Of a stretch of DNA of 64,000 bases, positions 28,083 through 39,240 are shown piece by piece. Position 1 is the first letter of the stretch. Each line of letters begins with the position of its first letter. The translations under genes and the position numbers were made by a program. Where the stretch lies: contig JADGRF010000101.1 in the NCBI GenBank assembly GCA_017881055.1, positions 31,304 to 95,303 on the forward strand. The letters run 5' to 3'. The stretch comes from Sandaracinaceae bacterium. GTDB lineage: Bacteria > Myxococcota_A > Polyangia > Polyangiales > JAFGIB01. The notes beneath the pieces are model-generated. The model did not search any database. It was not told where the DNA came from and saw nothing but the letters and a program-made list of their open reading frames with translations.

Positions 28083-29390
28083 ATGATCGCTCCCACTTCC
28101 GAACCCAAAGCCGACGGCAATCTCGCGAAGACCCCGTTCGCGCACTTGGTCGTGTACCTCTACCAACACCGGTCTAGCGGGACCCTGCTGCTCGGCGAGG
28201 CCGACGCCCCCAGCGTCGATCGCGAGACCGCCACGTGGGTGCGCTTTCAACGCGGTCGTGCCGTCGCCGCTCATTTCGCGGCTGGCCCCGCGGAATCGCT
28301 CGAGCTAGGCCTCTTGCCGCTTTGCGAGCTGCGCGCCGCGCCGTTCGAGTTCTTCGAAGAGGACGCAGTCGGCGACGACGTCGACGTGGTCACCGGCATG
28401 TTCGACCCGCACGGTTTCGTTGCTGAAGCTGCGCGGCGTTACCCGCGCCCCGATATCGCGAACGACGTGCTGTCACGCTTCGCTGGAACGCGCCTGCGCA
28501 TCCAACTCGGTGTCGACGTCGATCGCCTGCGGCTGTCGCCCGGGGAGATCAAGCTCGTCGAAATACTGCGCGCCGGTCCCAGCGACATCGAGACCTTGTG
28601 CTCGCTGAGCGAGTTGCCGATCGACGAGTCGCGCCGTCTGCTCTACGTGCTCATCATCGCGAAGCTGGTCGTGCCCTACGAGCCGAAGAATCCGCAGAGT
28701 GCACAGATCAACTTTCGGCAGCCGCAGCCGTCGCCCACCGCGTACAGCCTGACGCCGGACCCCGCTCCGGTCGCGACACCTGCGGCCACGCCCGACGCGA
28801 CCAAGGGCGCGTCGGGGCCGTCGAGCTCGAAGCCACCGGCTCGAGCGCCCGTCGCAACCACGTGGCAGACCATCGCGTCGCGTGCGGCGCAAGCATCGAT
28901 GCATCCGGGCGCGCCGGCCGCCGGGCCGGCCAAGGGCGCGCGTCCGACCAGCATGTCACCCCCGCGGGCCAGCCTGCCGCCGGTCGAAGCGCTCGACGCC
29001 GCAGGCAAGCAGAAGCGCATCGAACAGATGTTCGCACGCAACGCGTTCGACGAAGCGTTGCCGGTGATCCGCGCGCTCGTGGCCGAGGACGCGAACAACC
29101 CGCAGTATCGTGCTCTGCTCGGTTATGCCCTGCTCGTTCGCTCCAGCGAAGGTGTGCCGAAAGAAGTCGTCGACGAAATCAACAGCGCTCTGCGTCTGAA
29201 CGAGGACGAGCCGCGCGCGCTCTACACGAAAGCGCTCTCGTACAAGCGTGCCGGCAAAGAGCGAGAAGCTCTGCACTACTTCAAGCGCACGGTTGCGGTC
29301 GAGCCCGGACACATCGAGGCCGCGCGCGAGATCCGCCGGCTCGGCATGCGCGCGACCAGCGACGACAAGGACAAGAAGGGCCAGCGCTGA
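28083..29390 (+). CDS. DUF4388/PATAN-like protein with C-terminal TPRs
   Basis: I took the ATG at 28083 (MIAPTSEPKADGNLAKTPFA), because the 68 codons added by the track start look non-coding; the product is 435 aa. Residues 15-110 or so (FAHLVVYLYQHRSSGTLLL..., VRFQRGRAVAAHF) follow the DUF4388 pattern, where a small domain with phrases like GTLxL and FxxGxxxxA occurs in delta-proteobacterial regulators. A helical wHTH-like stretch (LSPGEIKLVEILRAGPSDIE) follows, then a Pro/Ala-rich linker. Two or three TPR-like units (ARNAFDEALPVIRALV, RALYTKALSYKRAGKEREAL) occupy the last 110 residues. It is probably a cytoplasmic adaptor in signalling or gliding-type systems; the precise role is unknown. 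It sits next to kinase 2, divergently. Confidence 0.7.
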   Translation: MIAPTSEPKADGNLAKTPFAHLVVYLYQHRSSGTLLLGEADAPSVDRETATWVRFQRGRAVAAHFAAGPAESLELGLLPLCELRAAPFEFFEEDAVGDDVDVVTGMFDPHGFVAEAARRYPRPDIANDVLSRFAGTRLRIQLGVDVDRLRLSPGEIKLVEILRAGPSDIETLCSLSELPIDESRRLLYVLIIAKLVVPYEPKNPQSAQINFRQPQPSPTAYSLTPDPAPVATPAATPDATKGASGPSSSKPPARAPVATTWQTIASRAAQASMHPGAPAAGPAKGARPTSMSPPRASLPPVEALDAAGKQKRIEQMFARNAFDEALPVIRALVAEDANNPQYRALLGYALLVRSSEGVPKEVVDEINSALRLNEDEPRALYTKALSYKRAGKEREALHYFKRTVAVEPGHIEAAREIRRLGMRATSDDKDKKGQR

Positions 29391-29521
29391 GGCGTCGCGA
29401 ATCGCTCCCCGGCCTCCGCCGTGCTACAAGGCATGGCTCTTTGCGGGACCTGGGGTTGGGTCTCACTTCAGCACCGCTTTGGCGCGTTCGATGGGAGCGC
29501 GGCCGTCCGTGACCTCTGCTT

Positions 29522-31300
29522 ATGCCTGCCAACACGCCGCACTTCAAGAACCTCGTCGAGCTGTTCCAGCACGCCGTGCACAGCTACGCGGATCGGCAAG
29601 CGTTTGGCGTCCTGAAGGGCAAGGAGTGGGTCTGGACCACGTACGCCGAGCTCGATCAGCTGGTCACGCAATGCCGCGCCGGGCTCGCGCTGCTCGGCGT
29701 GGGCCGCGGTGATCGCGTCGGCGTGATCGCGGACAACCGCCTGGAGTGGGTGATCGCTGCGCACGCCACCTTCCAGCGCCGCGCGATCTACGTGCCCATG
29801 TTCGAAGCTCAGGTCGACAGCGAACTCAAGTACATCCTCGCCGACTCCGGCTGCAAGGTGTGCATCGTCGCGAACTCGTCGGTGGCCACGCGCGTCGGTG
29901 CGATCCGCGAAGACCTGCTCGACCTCGCGCACGTCGTGAACATGGAGGGTGCGCCGGACGACCCGACGTCCTTCACCAACCTGCTCGCGCGCGGCGCCGA
30001 GCGCGCGATCACGGGACGCACCCCGAGCCCGACCGACGTCGCGACCTTGATCTACACGTCCGGCACCACGGGCGAGCCGAAGGGTGTGCGGCTGACGCAT
30101 GGCAATCTCGCGAGCAACACGGCTGCGCTCAGCGAGATGCGCGACTACGGTCCTGATCCGCGCACGATGGCGTTCTTGCCGTGGGCGCACGTGTTCGGCG
30201 GCTGCGTCGAGCTGAACCTGGCGTTCGCGCTGGGCGCGAGCGTGGCGATCTGCAAGAACGCCGACCAGCTGTTCGAAGAGATGCCGCGCGTCCGGCCCAC
30301 GACGCTGTATGCCGTGCCGCGCATCTGGCAGCAGATCTATCAAGACATTCAGCGCGAGCTCGCCAAAGAAACGGACATGGGTCGCAACATGTTCGAGCAA
30401 GGCCTGCGCCTGCGTGCGAAGCAAGCGCGTAGCGAGCGCTTGAGCTTGTCCGAGAAGATGTTACTCAACCTGTCCGACAAGCTCGTAATCGGCAAGCTCA
30501 AGGCGCAGCTCGGTGGCCGTCTGCGTCTCGCGTTTTCTGGTGCCGCGCCGTTGCCAGCGGAGGTCGCGGAATTCCTGCACGCAATCGGCGTGACCATCCA
30601 CGAAGGCTACGGGCTCACCGAGTCGAGCGGATCCTCCACGACCAACCCGGCGGGAGCCGTACGTTTCGGTTCCGTCGGCAAGCCCGTTCCGAACACCACG
30701 ATCACGATCGACCGCGCTGCCTACAGCGGCGACGACCCGCGCCAGGGCGAAGTGATCATCCATGGTCCCGGCGTGATGGCCGGCTATCACAACCGGCCCG
30801 AGGACACCGCCGCCGCGCTGACTGCGGACGGCGGTCTGCGCACCGGCGACGTGGGTCATCTCGACGACGACGGCTATCTCTACATCACCGGTCGCGTCAA
30901 GGAGCTCTACAAGTTGAACAGCGGGCGTTACGTCGCGCCGGTTCCGCTCGAAGAAAAGCTCAAGCTCAGCCCGTTCATCTCGAACTGCATGGTCTACGGC
31001 TCCGGCCAGCCCTACAACGTCGCGCTGATCGTCGCAGACGTGCCCGCGCTCGCGGCGTACTTCGGCGGTGATGCGCGCCCGGTGCAAGATCTCCTCTCCG
31101 AGCCACGCACGCGTCGCTTGTTCGAAGAAGAGATCCACAAGCACAGTCGCGACTTCCGCACGTTCGAGCTCGTGCGCAATTTCTGGATCGAGATGGAGCC
31201 GTTCACACGTGAAAACGGCATGCTCACCCCGACCTTCAAGCTGCGCCGCGACAACGTGTGCAAGCGCTACGAAGGCAAGCTGCTCTCGCTCTACGGCTGA
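29522..31300 (+). CDS. Long-chain acyl-CoA synthetase (AMP-forming)
   Basis: This 592-aa member of the ANL superfamily converts fatty acid, ATP and CoA into acyl-CoA. Visible motifs are the P-loop [18 protein letters not shown], the A5-type GYGLTESSG, and the A7/A8 region [20 protein letters not shown] with [14 protein letters not shown]. The C-terminal domain is typical of eukaryotic ACSL/bubblegum-type enzymes common in myxobacteria. It is soluble or peripheral at the inner membrane. The next gene starts 4 bp after its stop, so the two form an operon. It could supply activated fatty acids to beta-oxidation or lipid synthesis; a link to the nearby FAAL-PKS is possible but unsupported. Confidence 0.93.
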   Translation: MPANTPHFKNLVELFQHAVHSYADRQAFGVLKGKEWVWTTYAELDQLVTQCRAGLALLGVGRGDRVGVIADNRLEWVIAAHATFQRRAIYVPMFEAQVDSELKYILADSGCKVCIVANSSVATRVGAIREDLLDLAHVVNMEGAPDDPTSFTNLLARGAERAITGRTPSPTDVATLIYTSGTTGEPKGVRLTHGNLASNTAALSEMRDYGPDPRTMAFLPWAHVFGGCVELNLAFALGASVAICKNADQLFEEMPRVRPTTLYAVPRIWQQIYQDIQRELAKETDMGRNMFEQGLRLRAKQARSERLSLSEKMLLNLSDKLVIGKLKAQLGGRLRLAFSGAAPLPAEVAEFLHAIGVTIHEGYGLTESSGSSTTNPAGAVRFGSVGKPVPNTTITIDRAAYSGDDPRQGEVIIHGPGVMAGYHNRPEDTAAALTADGGLRTGDVGHLDDDGYLYITGRVKELYKLNSGRYVAPVPLEEKLKLSPFISNCMVYGSGQPYNVALIVADVPALAAYFGGDARPVQDLLSEPRTRRLFEEEIHKHSRDFRTFELVRNFWIEMEPFTRENGMLTPTFKLRRDNVCKRYEGKLLSLYG

Positions 31301-31304
31301 TCGC

Positions 31305-32381
31305 ATGGCAGATCGCAAAGAAGCCAACAGCGAGCGAGCCGAGCTCGGCGACGACAGCGCGCAGCCGCTCGATACGCGAGCGCTCTCGCGCTACCTGAGC
31401 GAGCACGTGCCGGGCGTCGTTGGGGAGGTCGCCGCCCGCAAGTTCGCGGGTGGCCAGTCCAATCCCACGTACAAGCTCGACGCGGGTGGCCGTCAGCTGG
31501 TGCTGCGCAAGAAACCGCAGGGTGTGCTCTTGCCGACTGCGCACATGATCGAGCGCGAGTACCGCGTGTACCGTGCGCTCGAGAGCAGCGAGGTGCCCGT
31601 CCCGCGGCCGCTCTTGTACTGCAAGGACGCCTCCGTGATCGGCACCGAGTTCTTCGTGATGGACTACGTTGCGGGCCGCATCTTCTGGGATCCGGCGCTG
31701 CCCAACGTCGAGGCATCCGAGCGTCGCGCGATCTATTCCGAGATGGTGCGCGTCCTTGCAGCTCTACACTGCGTGGACTACGCCGCCTGCGGGCTCGCCG
31801 ACTACGGCAAGCCTGGTAACTACTTTGCGCGTCAGCTGAAGCGTTGGACCGAGCAGTATCGCGCCGCGCAAACCGAGACCTTGCCCGCGATGGACGCGCT
31901 CAGCCGCTGGTTGCCCGCGCACCTGCCGAGCGACGACACCACCACCTTGGTGCATGGCGACTTCCGGCTCGACAACATGATCTTTCATCCGACCGAGCCG
32001 CGCGTGCTGGCGGTGCTCGATTGGGAGCTCTCCACGCTGGGTCATCCGCTCGCCGATCTCGCCTACGCATGCATGCCGTACCACCTCGGTGCGCCCGGGC
32101 GCGCGGCGATCGCCGGCATCGCAGGTCCAGGAACCGCCATTCCGCGCGAAGCGGAGTACCTCGCCGAGTATTGCAAGCACACGGGGCGCACGAGCTTGCC
32201 GGACCACACGTTCTGCTTGGCGTTCTCGCTCTTTCGCTACGCCGCGATCGTGCAGGGCGTGTACCGGCGCGGCCTCGACGGCAACGCCAGCAGCAGCGAC
32301 GCCACGAGCTACCGAGACCGCGTCGCCCAGGCCGCCGAAGTCGGCTTTCAGCTGGTCCGCGCTTCCGGCAGCGACGTCTGA
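31305..32381 (+). CDS. ACAD10-like aminoglycoside phosphotransferase-family kinase
   Basis: I chose the ATG at 31305 ([15 protein letters not shown]), giving 358 aa; the track ORF start at 31068 overlaps the synthetase gene. The APH fold is clear: [22 protein letters not shown] in the N-lobe with its lysine, then the Brenner-type catalytic loop [13 protein letters not shown] and the metal-binding [18 protein letters not shown]. The sequence best matches the phosphotransferase domain that accompanies acyl-CoA dehydrogenases (ACAD10/11 type), which phosphorylate hydroxyacyl-CoA intermediates before dehydration. The position 4 bp downstream of an acyl-CoA synthetase fits that role in fatty-acid degradation. 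Its 3' end overlaps the convergent BNR-protein gene by 34 bp. Confidence 0.88.
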   Translation: MADRKEANSERAELGDDSAQPLDTRALSRYLSEHVPGVVGEVAARKFAGGQSNPTYKLDAGGRQLVLRKKPQGVLLPTAHMIEREYRVYRALESSEVPVPRPLLYCKDASVIGTEFFVMDYVAGRIFWDPALPNVEASERRAIYSEMVRVLAALHCVDYAACGLADYGKPGNYFARQLKRWTEQYRAAQTETLPAMDALSRWLPAHLPSDDTTTLVHGDFRLDNMIFHPTEPRVLAVLDWELSTLGHPLADLAYACMPYHLGAPGRAAIAGIAGPGTAIPREAEYLAEYCKHTGRTSLPDHTFCLAFSLFRYAAIVQGVYRRGLDGNASSSDATSYRDRVAQAAEVGFQLVRASGSDV

Positions 32382-33832
32382 GCGCCGCCGCCGGGCCGCC
32401 GCGTGCGGCGACGCACGCGCCAGAGAATCAAGACGCCGAGGCCGCTTAGGCTCGTGCTCGGGGCCGTGCGGTCGTGCGGCGGCAACGCGGTCGCGCAGCC
32501 CGAGCCGCCGTGCTTCTTTGCGGAACCAGCGGCGTCGGTCGCTCCTGTTCCAGCTGACGACGCGCCCGCATCGCCGAGCCCTGCGCCGGCATCGCTGCGC
32601 GGGACGCCGCCGTCCAGCTGGAACCCCAGCATCAGCTCGCGACGCCAATCGCTGAAAGGCCCGGAACAAGCGATGGCCACCTTGGAGTCGAGCGGGCAGG
32701 GCACCATCGTGGTCACATCCGTGAAGGCCATCACCGTGGTCAGCGTGTCGCCTTCGTCGGTCGAGACCGACAGGCCGGCCGTGCCAGCGCGCTCGTCACA
32801 GACGTAGAGCGTAGTGCCGTAGAGCGCGGCGCATTCTCCTGCGCGCGTGGTGAGCTGCGTGAACGTCTTGCCACCGTCGCGTGAGCGCCAGAAGCCGTTG
32901 CGCCCACCGACCCACAGCGTCTTCGCGTCTTCGGTGATTGCGAAGGCGCTCAAGCGGTCGACGCCGAGCGGGCTGGTGAACGCGGCGGCGTGATCGTGGC
33001 TGACCAGAAAGCGATCCAAGACGCCGATGCCGAGCTCTGCGTGCGCGACACCGAACACGGCGGCCGTGCTGGTCGGATCGGCGCCCAAGAGCTCCAGCGC
33101 ATACTCGTCGTCGTGCAGCGAGAACGGATGCTGGGTGAACGACTTGCCTGCGTCGGTCGACTCCGCGAAGAACCAATCGAAGCCCATCATGTCGGCGCGT
33201 AGGCGCAGGCCCGAGGCCAGCAACACATCTTTGCCGAGCGGCGACACCTGCAGGTGGTCGTAGATGAAGTCGGTCACGCGTGGTCCCGTGCTCGAGAACG
33301 TCGTTCCGCCATCTTCGCTCGTATACAGGCCGTTCTTCACGTTCGCCTGCCCGGTGCTCGCGACCAGGTGCTTGGCGTCGTTCGGATCCTGAGCCAACGC
33401 GGGTACGGCAATCATGTCGAGCGGAGCAACGGCGTCGATCGTGCACAGGTCGGCGCTTGCCGACAGCAGGCCGTGCGAGGTCCCGATCAAGTACCCCCCG
33501 CCGCTCCGTGCGGCTACGCTCGGGATCTCGGACGTATTGATGCCCAGCGCCTCATTGCAGAGCAGCTGGAAACCCGTGCTTCCGTCGTGGCTCAGCACTA
33601 GGCCGCGGTTGGTGCGCACGAGCACGCTCTGGCCTTGGCGGATGACGCCGCTGCCGTGAGGTGGATCGTGAGCGAATGCCTTGGCGCACACGAGCAGCAC
33701 GAGCGCAAACGCGATGCCTCCGGCAGGACGCAGCGCTGGACCAGCGCAGCTCGACGACAGTGGTTTCGCGCTCGATGGTGTCGATCGTTCTTTGGGTGTC
33801 GCGCCAAAGTGGAGTGTCTTGCGGTTGATCAT
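32348..33832 (-). CDS. Secreted BNR/YCF48-like beta-propeller protein with MYXO-CTERM-like tail
   Basis: Starting at [10 protein letters not shown] (33832) the product is 494 aa, with a long signal peptide whose hydrophobic part is [16 protein letters not shown]. The body carries repeated Asp-box-like strands ([54 protein letters not shown]), so it should form a beta-propeller of the sialidase/YCF48 type. A low-complexity Gly/Ala/Asp linker leads to GGSGCATA, a hydrophobic run [10 protein letters not shown] and an arginine cluster RVRRRTRRP, the layout of a MYXO-CTERM sorting tail. The protein is therefore likely anchored at the cell surface. No catalytic residues identify a substrate. Confidence 0.8.
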   Translation of the reverse strand: MINRKTLHFGATPKERSTPSSAKPLSSSCAGPALRPAGGIAFALVLLVCAKAFAHDPPHGSGVIRQGQSVLVRTNRGLVLSHDGSTGFQLLCNEALGINTSEIPSVAARSGGGYLIGTSHGLLSASADLCTIDAVAPLDMIAVPALAQDPNDAKHLVASTGQANVKNGLYTSEDGGTTFSSTGPRVTDFIYDHLQVSPLGKDVLLASGLRLRADMMGFDWFFAESTDAGKSFTQHPFSLHDDEYALELLGADPTSTAAVFGVAHAELGIGVLDRFLVSHDHAAAFTSPLGVDRLSAFAITEDAKTLWVGGRNGFWRSRDGGKTFTQLTTRAGECAALYGTTLYVCDERAGTAGLSVSTDEGDTLTTVMAFTDVTTMVPCPLDSKVAIACSGPFSDWRRELMLGFQLDGGVPRSDAGAGLGDAGASSAGTGATDAAGSAKKHGGSGCATALPPHDRTAPSTSLSGLGVLILWRVRRRTRRPGGGAQTSLPEARTS

Positions 33833-34050
33833 GTGCTGCGGCGCCGACCCGGGCTCGGGCCAAATCGTAGCGCTGGTCGGCCGCATCGACGAGGGCACGC
33901 AGCGTCGTCCCACACGAACCCGAAACCGAGGCACAGCGCATACACAATGCCACTTGTGAGAAGCACTGCTGCGGTCCGCGCCCGCGCGCTGCGCGCAGGA
34001 AGGAACACGGACGGCTCTTCACTAGGGGACGCGTCCGCTGCGCTCTGCAC
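33829..34050 (-). pseudogene. Possible remnant of a TPR/glycosyltransferase-type membrane protein N-terminus
   Basis: One frame reads MQSAADASPSEEPSVF, a positively charged stretch, then a membrane segment TAAVLLTSGIVYALCLGFGF and VWDDAA. The phrase GFVWDD right after a first membrane helix is typical of large multi-pass TPR or mannosyltransferase-like proteins. The frame then turns into arginine-rich nonsense, while a neighbouring frame reads LRALVDAADQRYDLARA. A frameshift plus loss of the rest of the gene would explain this. The fragment sits just upstream of the BNR gene on the same strand. It may equally be a chance ORF in high-GC DNA. Confidence 0.3.
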
Positions 34051-34184
34051 GGGAAATGTGGTAGACAGTTATTGTCACTCTATGATGTCTGAAGTGCCAA
34101 AAAGCGTTTCGAGCGGTCTGCGTACCGGGGCTACGGGGGGCTCAGATTGAGCCACTACGCCGCAGTTGCCGCCGAAGTCGGCGC

Positions 34185-34201
34185 TTGGCACGAAACATGA
34201 A
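34185..34201 (+). promoter_or_regulatory. Possible sigma-54-like promoter upstream of the pilin gene
   Basis: TTGGCACG matches the -24 half of a sigma-54 promoter, and it is followed at the right spacing by ATGAA, a poor version of the -12 TTGCW element. It lies about 75 bp before the pilin start. The pilA gene of Myxococcus is sigma-54 dependent, which makes the match worth noting, but the -12 element is weak. Confidence 0.3.
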
Positions 34202-34274
34202 CTACGACCAGTGAGCTTTGGGGCTGCTGTCACCTGATGTCAACTGGAACTCGTTGACCACGAGAGGACAACTG

Positions 34275-34814
34275 ATGACCACGCGTTTGCGTAAAGTACA
34301 CGGGTTCACGCTGATGGAGCTCATGATCGTCGTGGCGATCGCCGGCATTCTATCTGCCATCGCGATCCCGACATTCACGATGCTGAGAAATCGCGCGAAG
34401 ACGGCCGAGGCGTCGACGAACTTGAACTCCATGTTCAAGTGCGCGGCGGCGTACTACTCGGGCGAGCGTGGCGGCCAAGGCCAAACCGCAAACGTCAGCG
34501 GGTATTGCATCGCGGCACCAAGCGCCATGATCCCCGGGCCCCCGATCAAAGACAAACAGTCGTTTTCACACGACCCCACGTTCGATTCGCTCGGTTTCTG
34601 GATCGCCGATGGCGTCTACTACGCGTACAAGCTCACTTCGCCCGGCGCGGGCTGTTCTCACGCCGCGGGCGACAGCAATCTCTACACCTTCGACGCCTAC
34701 GGCAACCTGGACGGCGATGCGTTCTTCAGCACGTTCGAGCTAGCTGCAGGCTCGGACAAAGATAACACGCTCTATCACGGCTTCGGCTTCTACGTGAACA
34801 ACGAGATGGAGTAG
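34275..34814 (+). CDS. Type IV pilin-like protein
   Basis: The ATG at 34275 is preceded by a strong ribosome-binding site (gagagga, 6 bp spacing). The 179-aa product has a short leader MTTRLRKVHG, cleavage before FTLMELMIVVAIAGILSAIA with the conserved Phe+1 and Glu+5, and the usual N-terminal hydrophobic helix. The C-terminal globular part has two cysteine positions (FKCAAAYY and GYCIAAPS) and a third in AGCSHAAG. After prepilin peptidase processing it would be assembled in the inner membrane into a pilus or pseudopilus. It stands alone without assembly genes, so it may be a major pilin paralogue or a minor pilin. It converges on the next gene with 7 bp between stops. Confidence 0.9.
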   Translation: MTTRLRKVHGFTLMELMIVVAIAGILSAIAIPTFTMLRNRAKTAEASTNLNSMFKCAAAYYSGERGGQGQTANVSGYCIAAPSAMIPGPPIKDKQSFSHDPTFDSLGFWIADGVYYAYKLTSPGAGCSHAAGDSNLYTFDAYGNLDGDAFFSTFELAAGSDKDNTLYHGFGFYVNNEME

Positions 34815-34821
34815 AGCGCGC

Positions 34822-37212
<2,391 letters not shown>

Positions 37213-37338
37213 GTTGCCCAGATAGTACCATCCGGAAACGCGCCGGCAGTAGGCGGCAGTGGCCCGGGTGCATCAACGGCGCGCACATGTCCGCTGCGTG
37301 CCCACTCTGCGTGCACTCCAGGCTACAGCGCAGCGGCG

Positions 37339-37857
37339 CTACGTTGCGCGATGCTTGCTCTTGCCAAGCGCGAGCACCCGCTGTGCGTGGCGGGTTTCGA
37401 CCGGCTGGACCGAGAGCCGCATGCCGCGTCGCGTGACCAGCATCCCGTCCAGCGCGGGGTCGTTCTTCATGGCCTCGAGCGTCACGGGCCCCGCCAGCTT
37501 CTCGACGAATTCCACATCCACCATCGACCAGCGCGGATCCTCTTGCTTCGAGCTCGCGTCGTAGTGGTCGCTCTTCGGATCGAACTGCGTGTGATCGGGG
37601 TAGGCCGTGCGGACGATCCGCGCGAGCCCGACCACGCCCTTCGGCTCGCTGCTCGAGTGGTAGAAGAGCACGAGATCGCCGACCTGCATCTCACGCATGT
37701 GATTGCGCGCTTGGAAGTTGCGTACGCCATCCCAGGGCGATCGCTTCATGCGCGCGAGGTCGTCGATGCCGAACACGTTCGGCTCGGTCTTCATCAACCA
37801 GAAGCACGGCGGCTGGGCCGCCGGCTTCTTGGCCTTACGGAGCGTCTTCGCGCTCAC
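37339..37857 (-). CDS. EVE domain protein (thymocyte nuclear protein 1-like)
   Basis: The start is the GTG at 37857, which overlaps the stop of the upstream CitE-like gene as GTGA; the family motif FWLMKTEPNVFGIDDL begins about 20 residues in. At 172 aa it is slightly longer than bacterial EVE proteins because of a basic N-terminal tail. Conserved EVE/PUA-fold elements include WDGVRNFQARNHMREMQVGD, LVLFYHSS, VVGLARIV and WSMVDVEFV. EVE domains bind modified bases in DNA or RNA; the ligand here is unknown. The 4-bp overlap implies translational coupling to the lyase gene. Confidence 0.9.
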   Translation of the reverse strand: MSAKTLRKAKKPAAQPPCFWLMKTEPNVFGIDDLARMKRSPWDGVRNFQARNHMREMQVGDLVLFYHSSSEPKGVVGLARIVRTAYPDHTQFDPKSDHYDASSKQEDPRWSMVDVEFVEKLAGPVTLEAMKNDPALDGMLVTRRGMRLSVQPVETRHAQRVLALGKSKHRAT

Positions 37858-38846
37858 GCAAACCAGCGCTGAATCGCGGTCTCGGGCAACGACACACCCG
37901 TGACCTTTGCCTTCTGCACCAGCTCCCAGAAGTAACGGTACGTCGCGCGATCGTGCAGATCGCCGTCGTATTGGATCGGACCCCAGTTCGCGTCCTGCGC
38001 CGCGAGCAGGATGTTCACGGCCGTCGCGACCTCGTCGTGCTTCGGCTTCATCGCGTCGACAATCGGCTGAATCTGCAGCGGGTAGATCGACCACATGCGC
38101 AGGAAGCCGAACTCGTTGCGCGCGCGCGAGGCATCTTGGAACGTCTGGTACTGGTTCTTCAGATCGAGCGTCACGTTGTGCGCGGGAATGACGCCGCTGC
38201 ACTGCGCCGCCGAGACCACGCGCGCTTTCGCGTACGAGATCGCGCGATGGTCGAACTGACCGGGCGAGCGCATGTTTTCCGACGCGACCGCGCCATGAAA
38301 GCCCGACACGAAATCCATCAGACCGAAATCCAGCACCTGCACCCACGGCAAGGCCGCGATGTCGTACGCGTCGCGCACGGCGCCGTGTGTCTCGATCAGC
38401 ACGTGGATCGGAATCTCGCGCGTGATGTTCGCCTGCTTGGCCACCTGCTGGATGTAGTTGATCTGCTCTTTGACCTGCTCGAGCCGCGTCGGCTTGGGGA
38501 TCGTGATGTACGCGAGCTCGTTGCCGGCACCCGGCACGAGCACATCGACGTCGAGCTTCCAATGCGCGTTCGAGTGATCGTGAATGCGCACGCCCGCCTT
38601 CTTGTGGATGTTGCGCGCGGACTTCGCCATCGCGACCACCATCTCGGCGTGTTTCTTCTCTTCGCCCTGCTTGGCGCCGTCTTCGCAGTCCATCGTGATG
38701 TCGAAGATGCCTTCGAGCTTCTGCTGAAGATCCATGGCCTTCTCGATCAGCTTTTCGCTGCCCGCGAAGTGCTCGCAGGTGTTGATGATCGGGAACGGTT
38801 TTTCTCCCGCGAAGAGGGCGTCGTTCGGATGAATGCGGGCGCTCAT
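37854..38846 (-). CDS. HpcH/HpaI aldolase/citrate lyase family protein (CitE-like CoA-ester lyase)
   Basis: I chose the ATG at 38846 (MSARIHPNDALFAGEKPFP), giving 330 aa. The track start at 39080 reads through a triple DNA repeat as RRAAYGSRRGSQN units and is not credible. The TIM-barrel lyase family signature is visible: metal-site ITMDCEDGAKQGEEKKHAE, IRIHDHSN, YITIPKPTRLEQV and HVLIETHGAVRDAYDI with the conserved glutamate, then VLDFGLMDFVSG. Relatives cleave or condense acyl-CoA esters such as malyl-CoA or citramalyl-CoA, requiring Mg2+. The exact substrate is unassigned. It is coupled to the EVE gene downstream. Confidence 0.88.
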   Translation of the reverse strand: MSARIHPNDALFAGEKPFPIINTCEHFAGSEKLIEKAMDLQQKLEGIFDITMDCEDGAKQGEEKKHAEMVVAMAKSARNIHKKAGVRIHDHSNAHWKLDVDVLVPGAGNELAYITIPKPTRLEQVKEQINYIQQVAKQANITREIPIHVLIETHGAVRDAYDIAALPWVQVLDFGLMDFVSGFHGAVASENMRSPGQFDHRAISYAKARVVSAAQCSGVIPAHNVTLDLKNQYQTFQDASRARNEFGFLRMWSIYPLQIQPIVDAMKPKHDEVATAVNILLAAQDANWGPIQYDGDLHDRATYRYFWELVQKAKVTGVSLPETAIQRWFA

Positions 38847-38863
38847 GACGTTGAGACTCCTGC

Positions 38864-38967
38864 GCCGAGAGCCGTAGGCTGCTCGGCGGTTTTGTGACCC
38901 CCGCCGAGAGCCGTAGGCTGCTCGGCGGTTTTGTGACCCCCGCCGAGAGCCGTAGGCTGCTCGGCGG
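38864..38967. repeat. Triple 39-bp tandem repeat with strong hairpin in each unit
   Basis: Three copies (starting at 38864, 38903 and 38942; the last one incomplete) of gccgagagccgtaggctgctcggcgg followed by ttttgtgacccc. CCGCCGAG pairs with CTCGGCGG, and inside it AGCC pairs with GGCT around GTA with one bulged G. On the + strand each complete unit ends in TTTTGTG, so each looks like an intrinsic terminator. The copies are nearly identical, indicating recent amplification or selection. The array is in the 5' leader of the CitE-like gene, which is transcribed the other way. Confidence 0.9.
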
Positions 38968-39240
38968 GGTGTAATGGGTGCGCCTATACCACGTTCCACA
39001 CGTCTCACCACTGGCCGCGATGGTCGAGTGGGCATCGGTGCTCGGCTGACGCGGCTTGACGTGCGCGGGCGTGTGTCCAAATACTAGGGCGTCAGCCGAT
39101 TCGTGTGGGGGCTAACGACTCGACCCAATTTTTCGATGCGCTACTTGCGCAACCGCTCGCACACTCCTATCCTCCTACATGGGATCACCTCTGGCTTGTT
39201 ACGCGGGAAGTTGCAATAAATTCAACATCTCTCAGGTGGC
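38968..39240. other. Intergenic region between CitE-like and sugar-transferase genes
   Basis: About 270 bp with no convincing ORF or RNA gene. It becomes noticeably less GC-rich near its right end (tgttacgcgggaagttgcaa followed by taaattcaacatctctcagg), which is a reasonable place for the promoter of the polysaccharide genes. AGGTGG just before the GTG at 39241 may be the ribosome-binding site. Confidence 0.4.

Noticed and set aside
38847-39080. N-terminal extension of the CitE-like ORF (RRAAYGSRRGSQN repeats)
   Set aside because: It is the translation of the 39-bp DNA hairpin repeat; the enzyme's own N-terminus starts at MSARIHPND.
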